A stretch of 64,000 nucleotides of DNA from Proteles cristata cristata (taxonomy: Eukaryota > Chordata > Mammalia > Carnivora > Hyaenidae). Numbering within the stretch: position 1 is the first letter of the stretch; each line of letters starts with the position of its first letter. Positions 55,801 through 64,000 of the stretch are shown here, piece by piece. Made by a program: the position numbers and the translations under genes. The notes beneath the pieces were generated by a model. The model ran no database searches. It worked only from the letters and a program-made list of their open reading frames with translations, and was not told the DNA's origin. The stretch spans positions 1,364,001 through 1,428,000 of the forward strand of contig JAESUZ010002594.1 in the NCBI GenBank assembly GCA_017311185.1. Reading direction: 5' to 3'.

Positions 55801-56465
55801 AGAATTTCTCCAAGTCTGTGGAAAACAGACTTTGTGGGGGTGTGACCCTCCAGAATCCTATGTGAAGTCCTAACCCTATATACTTCCACGTGTGACGTTA
55901 TTTTAAAGATAAAGTCTTGGGACATCTGGATGGCTCAGTCGGTTAAGCAGCTGACTTTGGCTCAGGTCATGATCTCATAGTTCGTGAGTTCGAGCCCCAC
56001 AATCAGGCTCTGTGCTGACAGTTTGGAGGCTGGAGCCTGCTTCAGATTCTGTGTCTCCCTCTCTCTCTACTCCTCTCCCGCTCATGCTCTGCTTCTCTCT
56101 CTCAAAAATAAAGAAACATTAAAAATTTTTTTAAAAATTACTTAGAGAGTCTTCACGGAAGTAATCAAGTTAAAAAAAGGTCATTAGGATGGGCCCTACT
56201 CCTTATAGAAAGAGGAAATCTGGATACAGAAACACACTAAGAAAAGACCACATGAAGAGATACTGGGAGAAATTGGCCATCCAGAAGTGAAAGTGTGAAG
56301 CAAGGAACAGAACCTTGCCTCACAGCCCTCAGAAAGACTCAACAATCCTTAACACCTTGGTATTGGACTTCTAGACTCTAGAATTATGAGACAGAAGACA
56401 AATGAACATTTAAGCCAACCAGTCTGAGATACTTTGTTACAGCAGCCACAGTAAACTAATACATC
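55801..56465 (+). mobile_element. MLT1-type LTR (ERVL-MaLR), plus, split by a SINE
   Basis: GTGAAGTCCTAACCCTATAT, AGGTCATTAGGATGGGCCCT, CACCTTGGTATTGGACTTCT and CAGCCACAGTAAACTAATAC follow the MLT1 LTR. Same family as 52030-52990 but opposite orientation. No coding sequence. Confidence 0.75.
55918..56140 (+). repeat. Carnivore SINE inside MLT1 LTR (plus)
   Basis: GGGACATCTGGATGGCTCAG head, CAAAAATAAAGAAACATT tail. Confidence 0.9.
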
Positions 56466-56689
56466 ATTAATTCACAAAGTTCTGTAAACTCCAGACCAGA
56501 TGAATATGAAGACCATGCCAAAGGCATTGCTGCATAACTACTGAAAACCAGAGAGAAAGAATATTAACAGCAGGCAGACAAGAAAGACATAATCAAAAAA
56601 GCAACATTAAGACTGGAAGCCGACTTCTCACTGAAATGACGAACACCCATCACACAACAGAATAGCATCCTCAGAGGAAACATCTGCCA

Positions 56690-56888
56690 GGATGCCTGGT
56701 GCCTCAGTCAGCTGACTGTCTGACTCCTGATTTTGGCTCAGGTCATGATCCCAGGGTCATGGGATCGAGCTCCCCGACAGAACTCACACTGTGTGTGGAG
56801 ACTGCTTGAGACTCTCTTTCTCTCTCCCTCTGCCCCTCTCCCTGCAGGTCCTCTAAAATTAAAAAAAAAAAAAAAAAAAAAAAAATTA
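56690..56888 (+). repeat. Old carnivore SINE (plus)
   Basis: GGATGCCTGGTGCCTCAGTC head, CCAGGGTCATGGGATCGAGC, long poly(A). Confidence 0.82.
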
Positions 56889-57029
56889 GAAAAAGAAAGA
56901 AAACAGAAAGAAAATAACTGACAACCAAGGATTCTATACGAAGTTGAAAAAAGATGTTTGCAAATTAACAAATTTAGAGTCTGCCACCATCCTGGCTGCG
57001 GTAAAGAAACTGTAAAGAATATTCTTCAG

Positions 57030-57251
57030 GGGCGCCTGGGTGGCTTAGTCGGTTAAGCGTCTGACTTTCGCTCGGGTCATGATCTCGCAGTTCGTGGGTT
57101 CGAGCCCCGCGTCGGGCTCTGTGCTGACTGCCAGCTCGGAGCCTGGAGCCTGTTTCAGTCTGTGACTCCCTCTCTCTCTGACCCTCCCTGCTCATGCTGT
57201 CTCTCTCTCTCTCCTAGAAATAAAAATAAAAACATTAAAAAAAAAAAAAAA
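57030..57251 (+). repeat. Carnivore SINE, young subtype (plus)
   Basis: Perfect 15-bp duplication AAGAATATTCTTCAG at 57015-57029 and 57252-57266. Confidence 0.94.
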
Positions 57252-57558
57252 AAGAATATTCTTCAGCAGAGGGAAAATATCCCAGGTGAGAGGTCAAAGA
57301 TGCATACATTAATACAACACGATAAAAACGTTAAGTCTAATAAACTTTGTTGAAACAAACTCACCCTAACGAAGCCTAAAACCAAGCCTCCACATCATAA
57401 TGATCCACGGATAATTTAACTGATTGCCAGGAAAAAAAAAACCTCAATACCTTTTAAAGTAAAATAACATAATTCAGAGTCTCCACAAGTAACACCCAAA
57501 ATGTCCATTAAAAAATAAATTCTCAGACATGAAAAGAGAATACATAGGTATGATTAAA

Positions 57559-57561
<3 letters not shown>

Positions 57562-57592
<31 letters not shown>
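57562..57592. repeat. (AC)n microsatellite
   Basis: About 15 AC units followed by poly(A). Confidence 0.93.
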
Positions 57593-57595
<3 letters not shown>

Positions 57596-57627
57596 AAAAA
57601 CATGGAAAGAAACAGAAGTATGCCAAG

Positions 57628-57828
57628 GGGCGCCTGGGAGAACCAGTTGGTTAAGCATCTGATTGTTGATCTCAGGTCATGATCTTATAGTTCGTGGGTT
57701 CAAGCCACGTGTTAGGATCTCACTGACAGTGTGGAGCCTGCTTGGAATTCTCTCTCCCTTTCTCTCTGCCCTCCCCCACTCACGCCCACTCTCTCTCAGA
57801 ATGAATGAATGAATGAATGAGTATACTG
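57628..57828 (+). repeat. Carnivore SINE with (GAAT)n tail (plus)
   Basis: GGGGCGCCTGGGAGAACCAG head. Tail (GAAT)n. Confidence 0.87.
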
Positions 57829-58670
57829 AGAAATGACCACCCAGGTAAAGTTAAGACCCTTAGTAGGATTTATATTGTATGTAAGTTAATTAATATTAGA
57901 CATTGGAATTAATACACACGTTCTATAACAGAGCGATTATAAGTACATTAAAGAATTTCTAGGAAGAGATGAAAGATGGATGAAGAGATTGGAAATGTCA
58001 ACAGAGAAAAGAATCAAGAACCAAATGAAAATTCTAAAACTGTAAAATATAGTGTCTAAAATAAAACTCATTAAGTGGGTTGTGGGTTGTTTTGTTTTGT
58101 TTTATTATATTTTTTTTAGCAGAATGGGCTAAGTAGAAGAAAGAATATTTGAACCTGAAGACTGGTAAATATAAGTTAGCCAAAAAGTAGTCCCGAGGGG
58201 GAAAAAAGGATTTGTAAAATAGCAGAAATCTAAGAATACATGGGATATGTAACTAAAATCCTAGGAAAAGAGAAAGAATGGAAGAGAAAAAATATTTTAA
58301 AACATAATGGTCAAACAGTTTCCAAACTTAGGGAGAGGTACCAAACCACAGACCCAAAGTGCTCAGTGAAGCCCTAAACAGGTGAATTCTCATTACAAGG
58401 GAAGCCAGACGGAGTAACATTCTTAGGTTTTAAAAAAAAAATCTATGCCCAGAGAAAATACTTCTCAAAAATAAAAATATTTTTAGATAAACAAAATCTG
58501 AAAAATTCACCACTGGAAGTCCTGATCTACAAGAAATGCTAAAGGCTTTAGGCTGAAGGGCAATGATCCCAGATGGAAAAGTGGATCTGCAAAAAAGAAT
58601 GAAGAACACCAAAAATGGTAAGTATGTAAATAAATACAAAAGACTTGATTTCTTCAAAAGTCTACTTCTG

Positions 58671-58893
58671 GGGCGCCTGGGTAACTCAACTGGTTAAGCA
58701 TCCGACTTCGGCTCAGGTCATGATATTGCAGTCCGTGGGTTCGAGCCCTGCATTGGGTTCTGTGCTGGCAGCTCAGAGCCTGGAGCCTGTTTCAGATTCT
58801 GTGTCTCCCTCTCTCTCTGCCCCTCCCCCACTCATGCTCTGTCTCTCTCTGTCTCAAAAATAAATAAACTATAAAAAATTTTAAGAAGTAAAT
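58671..58893 (+). repeat. Carnivore SINE (plus)
   Basis: Perfect 15-bp duplication AAAAGTCTACTTCTG at 58656-58670 and 58894-58908. Confidence 0.93.
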
Positions 58894-58925
58894 AAAAGTC
58901 TACTTCTGAAAAAGAAAGTATAAAC

Positions 58926-59125
58926 GTGGGGCACCAGGGTGGCTCGGTTGGTTAAGTGTCCGACTTTGGCTCAGGTCATGATCTCGCGGTCAGTGAGTCT
59001 GAGCCCCAGGGCGGGCTCTGTGCTGCCAGCTCGAGTCTGGAGGTTGCTTCTGATTCTGTGTCTCCGTCTCTCTCTGCCCCTCCCCTACTCACTCTCTGTC
59101 TCTCTCTCAAAAAATAAACATAAAA
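58926..59125 (+). repeat. Carnivore SINE (plus)
   Basis: GGGGCACCAGGGTGGCTCGG head. 11-bp duplication AAAGTATAAAC at 58915-58925 and 59126-59136. Confidence 0.92.
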
Positions 59126-59448
59126 AAAGTATAAACTATATAAAATACACCTAAGTAAAATAGACAACAGCATAGAGGCTTAGGGGAAGGGAATCCTACT
59201 ATTTTAAGGGTCTTACCTTATATATGAAATAATAGAATATTATTTTAAGATATGATAATAAGTTAATATTAAATTAAGATAATTCAATTTAAGGAGACGT
59301 TAGGGATGTATATTGAATCCCTAGAGCAACCACTGAGAGAAAGTCAGAGGCAGATAGGAAGGAAAGGAGAGAGGGAAGGAGGGAAAGAAAATAAAGGAAA
59401 GAGAAAGTAAAAGAACGAGATAAAATCAACCCTAAAAATTTTGAGTAG
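59126..59448. repeat. AT-rich intronic DNA, possible old L1
   Basis: GGATGTATATTGAATCCCTA followed by a GGAAGGAAAGGA-type purine tract. No gene visible. Confidence 0.4.
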
Positions 59449-59677
59449 GGGTGCCTGGGTGGCTCAGTTGTTTAAGTGCCCAACTTCATTCAGCTCAGGT
59501 CATGATCTCACGGTTCGTGAGTTCCAGCCCTGCATCGGGTTCTGTGCTGACTGCTCAGAGCCTGGAGGCTGTTTCAGATTCTGTGTCTCCCTCTCTCTCT
59601 GCCCCTCACCCACTCACGCACCGTCTCTCTCTCGCTCTCAAAAACAAATAAACGTTAAAAAAATTAAAAAACAATTT
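59449..59677 (+). repeat. Carnivore SINE (plus)
   Basis: GGGGTGCCTGGGTGGCTCAG head. The flanks share TTTTGAGTA. Confidence 0.9.
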
Positions 59678-59820
59678 TTGAGTAAAAAACAAAAACAAGG
59701 TGTAACAAAGAAACAAAGGACAACACAAGTAGAAAGCAAGTACAAGATGGTAGGCTTAAATTCAAGCATATCAATAAATTCAATAAACACTCCAATTAAG
59801 ACAATTGTTAGACCCTACAC

Positions 59821-59923
59821 TGTCCATACAGAGACCAATGTGGGGCTTGAACCCACAAACCATGAGATCACAATCTGAGCCGAGGTTGGATGCTTAACTG
59901 ATGGAGCCACCCAGGTGGCCCTC
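59821..59923 (-). repeat. Partial carnivore SINE (minus)
   Basis: TGTGGGGCTTGAACCCACAA, then GAGCCACCCAGGTGGCCC. Confidence 0.78.
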
Positions 59924-59952
59924 GGATGCTGATTTTAAAAGACACACTTATG

Positions 59953-60181
59953 GGGGTGCCTGGGTAACTCCGTTAGTTAAATGTCTGACTTCGGCTCAGG
60001 TCATGATCTCACAGTTCACGGGTTCGAGCCCCGCGTCAGGCTCTGTGCTGACAGCTAGCTCAGAGCCTGGAGTCTGCTTCAGATTCTGTGTCTCCCTCTC
60101 TCTCTGACCCTCCCCTGCTTACACACTGTCTCTCTCTCAGAAATAAATAAAGCATTTAAAAAAATTAAAAAGAAAAAAAAA
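59953..60181 (+). repeat. Carnivore SINE (plus)
   Basis: GGGGTGCCTGGGTAACTCCG head. The flanks share ACACTTATGGG. A second head fragment GGGCGCCTGGGTGCC follows at about 60195-60209. Confidence 0.9.
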
Positions 60182-60209
60182 GACAGACACTTATGGGCGC
60201 CTGGGTGCC

Positions 60210-60670
60210 TTTCCTTATTCTAAAATGCAAACCTGACCACATCACTAGAAAAAGTAAAATTCTACAACTGCATTCCACTGCTTTGAGGGTAAAATTCCCA
60301 GACTTTAGAATGAATACAGACCTTCCAGAACCTTGTTCCTAAGTAATTCTCCAGGGTTTCTATCACTTCTTCATTCATGCCCAGCTATGAGAAACTACTC
60401 CCAGGTCCACCAATTTTGCCACACTCTCATGTTCACATGCTTTCAGATATGCTCTTCAGAGGATACGGGCTTTCACTGAACTAATCACTGTAATTTCAGA
60501 GTTTAGCTCCTTTGAGAATTTTTTCTCCATATCTTCCTTCCCCAGCCCCTAATTACCTAAAGCACCTATTCAATCTGTTCATATGGCATTTTACAGTTAC
60601 AGCTGTTATAGCATTTATTACACAGAAGTGCAATTATGTGTACTCAATAAATACTTGCTGAATAAACCTC
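60210..60670 (+). repeat. L2 element, 3' end
   Basis: CTTCCAGAACCTTGTTCCTA, ATATTCTCC-type phrases and the typical end GTACTCAATAAATACTTGCT. Confidence 0.65.
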
Positions 60671-60885
60671 CCCCATTCATTTGTTGACGATCCTCCAAAG
60701 CAGACTAAATGATTTCCTAAGAAAGAGATCATATGTCAGTATTCAAGAATTACTGAATTGTCTTTTGGGTCAAAATGGTGAACTGACCACTCCTAGTCAC
60801 TGTGTCTCCCTCCTGGGATTCCTATAAAACGAATAGTCAAAACAAAACAAAACAAACAAACAAACCACCAAGGGGGGAGGGGGGG

Positions 60886-61060
60886 ACACATGAGTGGCTA
60901 AGTCGGTTAAGTACAGGACTCTTGATTTTGACTCAGATCATGATCTTACAATTAAGGAGATGGAGTCCCATGTCAGGCTTTGTGCTGACAGTGCAGAGCC
61001 TGCTTGGAATTCTCTCTGCCCCTCCCTTGCTAGGATTCTTGCTTTCTCTCAAAATAAAAC
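60886..61060 (+). repeat. Carnivore SINE with (AACAAG)n tail (plus)
   Basis: GGGACACATGAGTGGCTAAG head. Tail of AACAAG and AAC repeats to about 61092. Confidence 0.84.
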
Positions 61061-61105
61061 GAGAACAAGAACAAGAACAACAACAACAACAAAATACAAA
61101 GGTAA

Positions 61106-61302
61106 GGCTCCTGGGTGGCTCAGTCAGTTAAGCTTCCTACTTCAGCACAGGTCACGATCTCAACTGAGTTCAAGCTCCGCGTTGGACTCTGTGCTGACAG
61201 CTCAGAGCCTGGAGCTGCTTCAGATCCTGTGTCTCCCCCTCTCTCTGCCCCTCCCCAGCTCAAACTGTCTCCCCGTCTCTCTCTCAAAAATAAACATTAA
61301 AG
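61106..61302 (+). repeat. Carnivore SINE (plus)
   Basis: GCTCCTGGGTGGCTCAGTCA head. Tail AAAAATAAACATTAAA is the target of the next SINE. Confidence 0.9.
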
Positions 61303-61520
61303 GGGCGCCTGGGTGGCTTAGTCGGTTAAGCGTCCGACTTTCGCTTAGGTCATGATCTCGCGGTTCGTGGGTTCGAACCCCGCGTCGGGCTCTGTGCTGA
61401 CTGCCAGCTCAGAGCCTGGAGCCTGTTTCAGTCTGTGACTCCCTCTCTCTCTGACCCTCCCCTGCTCATGCTGTCTCTTTCTATCTCTCCTAGAAATAAA
61501 TAAAAACATTTAAAAAAAAA
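61303..61520 (+). repeat. Carnivore SINE, young subtype, in the tail of the previous copy (plus)
   Basis: GGCGCCTGGGTGGCTTAGTC head, CTCCTAGAAATAAATAAAAA tail. ATAAACATTAAA occurs on both sides. Confidence 0.92.
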
Positions 61521-62065
61521 TAAATAAACATTAAAAAATACTTTTTTAATACAAAGGTATAAACCAATAATTAGAACAGCTGGGAAAAATATTTCTACAA
61601 ATTTTTAGAAGAGAGGAGGAGAATGGAAGAGTAAGAAAGAAGTGATGAGGCAGGGAGAGAAAAATGAGGTTAGGAGTGTGCGGTAGGGGAACGGAGCTGA
61701 TCTGACTTGTAGAATCCCTGAGCAGCTTTTATGTAGGAAATGAGGAGTACAGAAAGGTAGAGTGAGTAGTGGGGTTGAAATCAGGATGATTAATTGAAAG
61801 TGTGACTCCCAAACACTCAATACCACCTCCCTCGAAATCTCCATTTTTGGCAGCCAAGGCACTATGACTTGGGCAAAATATTGTGACCTCACTAAAGAAT
61901 GAAAATTTCCTGGCAAAAAAAATTCTAACCTTCTGACATTTAGGGCAACTCCTGCCAAGTAACAGCCAACTCTTCACCTTTACAGACTTTACTAGTTAAG
62001 CCCATGAATAAATAATCCATATCTCTGTAGAGAAAGCTTCTCAATTTTTTCATACCTCATTTTTT
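61521..62065. other. Intronic, no feature recognised
   Basis: Unique AT-rich DNA. A 117-codon reverse frame has no recognisable domain. Confidence 0.45.
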
Positions 62066-62264
62066 AAAGTTCAATTACTTATTTTGAGAAGAGAGAGAGA
62101 CCATTAACATGAGAAGAGATGGGTAGATAGAACAAGGATCTTAAGCAGGCTTTGCACTGTCAGCATAAAGCCCAATGTAGGGCTCAAGCTGACGAACTTC
62201 AAGACCATGACCTGAGCCAAAACCAAGAGTTGGGCACTTAACCAACTGAGCCACCCGGGAGCCC
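62066..62264 (-). repeat. Diverged carnivore SINE (minus)
   Basis: TTATTTTGAGAAGAGAGAGA, then GAGCCACCCGGGAGCCCC. Confidence 0.83.
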
Positions 62265-62300
62265 CTTTCATACTTCATTCTTAAATATAAATGGACAGAG

Positions 62301-62524
62301 GGGCGCCTGGGTGGCTTAGTCGGCTGGGCGTCCGACTTTCGCTTAAGTCATGATCTCGCAGTTCGTGGGTTCGAGCCCCGCGTCGGGCTCTGTGCTGACT
62401 GCCAGCTCAGAGCCTGGAGCCTGTTTCTGTATCTCCCTCTCTCTCTGACCCTCCCTTGCTCACGCTGTCTCTCTCTCTCTCCTAGAAATAAAAAAATAAA
62501 TAAAAATATTAAAAAATATATATA
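62301..62524 (+). repeat. Carnivore SINE, young subtype (plus)
   Basis: Perfect 15-bp duplication TATAAATGGACAGAG at 62286-62300 and 62525-62539. Confidence 0.94.
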
Positions 62525-62539
62525 TATAAATGGACAGAG

Positions 62540-63070
62540 ATATTATCTGATTTTTGACAAAAACTAGAATCATAAAAGAAAGACCAAGATAACTAGAGGG
62601 GAAACACCTCAAGATCTTCCAGAAAGGAGAACAAAAAGATCAAGGTTGAGAAAACATGAGAACCTAGAAGAGAACGAAATTATCTCAGAAATTATCTCAC
62701 AAATGAAGAACACCAACCTTTAGACTGAAAGAGCCCTTCAAACAGCCCATAATGAATGAAAAACAAAACTTCATATACAGCTATATCATTGTAAACATTT
62801 CACAACACTATAGATGGAGGCCTGAAAGCTTCCGGACAGGAAAAAATAGTGCCCCACAAAAGATCTTGCAAAAACTTTATATCAGTAATACAGTGGAGTA
62901 ATGCCTTTTAAGCTGTGAAGGAAAATGCTTTTCAAACAGCCAAACTAATAATGTGAAAACAGGATAAAGGCATTTTGAGATCTAAGGACTCAGAAAAAAT
63001 TTCTCTCTCACAAGCACCCATTTAGGGAAATTAACGGAGAATGTGCTCCACCAAAACAGGACAGAAAACC
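62540..63070 (+). repeat. Old L1 5'-region fragment
   Basis: ATATACAGCTATATCATTGT, ATGTGCTCCACCAAAACAGG and AGAAGACATGGAATC (after the SINEs) match my memory of an old L1/HAL1 5' region. Tentative. Confidence 0.45.
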
Positions 63071-63099
63071 AAAAAAAGAAGACATGGGGGGTGGGGTGG

Positions 63100-63255
63100 A
63101 GCTGGGTGGGTTTGAGCCCTGCGTCGGGCTCTCTGGTAACATAACAGCTCAGAGCCTGGAGCCTGCTTCAGATTCTGTGTCTCCCTCTCTCTCTGCCCCT
63201 CCCCTGCTTGCACTCTGTCTCTATCTCTCAAAACTAAACATTAAAAATTTTTAAA
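63100..63255 (+). repeat. 5'-truncated carnivore SINE (plus)
   Basis: Starts in the B-box region (GGGTTTGAGCCCTGCGTCGG) and runs to the A-rich tail. Confidence 0.85.
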
Positions 63256-63261
63256 AAAAAG

Positions 63262-63487
63262 GGCGCTTGGATGGCTCAGTCAGTTAAGTGTCCAACCTCA
63301 GCTCAGGTCATGATCTTGTAGTCTGGGAGTTCGAGCCCTACATTGGGCTCTGTGCTGTCAGCTCAGAGCCTGGAGCCTGCTTTGGATTCTGTGTCTCCCT
63401 CTCTCTCTGCCCCTTCCCCACGCATGCTCTGTCTCTATCTCAAAAATGAATAAAGATTAAAAAATTTTTTAATTAGAAAAAAAAAAA
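63262..63487 (+). repeat. Carnivore SINE (plus)
   Basis: GGCGCTTGGATGGCTCAGTC head. The pair 63100-63487 is bracketed by AAGAAGACATGG (ending 63087 and 63499), so one SINE landed in the tail of the other. Confidence 0.9.
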
Positions 63488-63499
63488 AAGAAGACATGG

Positions 63500-64000
63500 A
63501 ATCTATAAAACAGAGTGCTCAACTAAGAATATCAGTGAAGAGTAGTCCTAAAATGAGAGCTTGCCACTTAAAACTGGAGCAGGAGAAAGAAGTTCAGGTA
63601 GGGAGGTTTCTGGGTAAAATGTGAAGTGATAATACTTGATGAGACAAGAGAATTTAGAGAAAGAGAGAAAAAAAGGCTATGAGAAGGCAAACAATGCAAA
63701 AAAAATTCTAGGAAAAATTAAAAATCTCTAATATAACCATAGCTACTGTAAGACCTCAACAGTGAACAATGTTTACAGTTGTACTGTTAAGTTTGTCTGT
63801 ATTAACTTTCAGCCTTTAGAGCAAGGAAGTAACAGTTATGATTAGAGTGAAATGTAAATATTATCAACCTTAACATTGTAAAACTCAAGTTTACTGAAGT
63901 TGGGAAACGGAAGGAAGGAATGAAAACTAATGGGAAAGGAGAGGGATGTTAATCACCACATTTTCCAAGTGGAGAGGCTAGAGTTAGTGGTCAAAGAATA
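63500..64000. other. Intronic, old repeat or unique DNA
   Basis: AT-rich continuation of RPRD2 intron 7. No exon or gene visible to the window edge. Confidence 0.45.

Larger units (their letters stand above)
56466..58660 (+). repeat. Old L1 5'-region fragments
   Basis: GGAAGCCGACTTCTCACTGA, TGACAACCAAGGATTCTATA, TAGATAAACAAAATCTGAAA and CTACAAGAAATGCTAAAGGC are phrases of old L1/HAL1 5' regions. Interrupted by SINEs. No intact frame. Confidence 0.5.
47121..64000. other. RPRD2: RPRD2 intron 7, truncated by the window
   Basis: At least 16.9 kb with no exon matching the upstream RPRD2 protein (CID or RPRD coiled coil). Content is mainly SINEs, old L1 pieces, two MLT1-type LTRs and one L2. Confidence 0.65.

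Overview
This is a window of nuclear DNA from a carnivoran mammal, most likely a feliform (cat-branch) species. The evidence is about 65 copies of tRNA-Lys-derived carnivore SINEs, roughly one per kb, together with carnivore L1 3' ends, MIR, L2-like and MLT1-type repeats, and split vertebrate genes with GT-AG introns. I cannot name the species.

Three protein-coding genes lie head to tail on the minus strand. The order RPRD2 > TARS2 > ECM1 is the human 1q21 order read in reverse. (1) ECM1, CDS 7223..12351: 11 coding exons including a 57-bp exon that matches the size expected of alternative exon 5a. The reconstructed protein is 555 aa, or 536 aa without 5a. (2) TARS2, mitochondrial threonyl-tRNA synthetase, CDS 13170..27331: 18 exons, phase-consistent throughout, 717 aa. 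(3) RPRD2, only its last four coding exons (36523..47120, 1,173 codons), followed by a repeat-free 3' UTR of about 3.9 kb. The N-terminal CID exons lie beyond the right edge, and the rest of the window (47.1-64 kb) is one large intron filled with SINEs, old L1 pieces and two MLT1 LTRs.

Layout: 0-4.8 kb is SINE-dense intergenic DNA. 4.8-5.6 kb is a GC-rich island with a ~29-bp minisatellite, followed by a 5'-truncated L1 with a perfect target-site duplication. 7.1-12.5 kb is ECM1. Only about 0.5 kb separates the ECM1 promoter from the TARS2 poly(A) signal at 12.97 kb. TARS2 runs to a CpG-rich promoter with ETS and CCAAT motifs at 27.3-27.5 kb. 28.2-32.6 kb is intergenic, free of carnivore SINEs, and contains two unassigned exon-like units on the minus strand. 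32.65-47.1 kb is the 3' part of RPRD2.

No prokaryotic feature, CRISPR array or novel enzyme system is present. The points most worth checking are the spliced exon-like units between RPRD2 and TARS2 inside a SINE desert, a low-divergence SINE subfamily with shared diagnostic changes, two tandem SINEs separated by three copies of one target site, and the ECM1 exon 4/5/5a series. The three genes act in unrelated processes: extracellular matrix and signalling, mitochondrial translation, and RNA polymerase II CTD regulation. Their adjacency is conserved synteny, not an operon.
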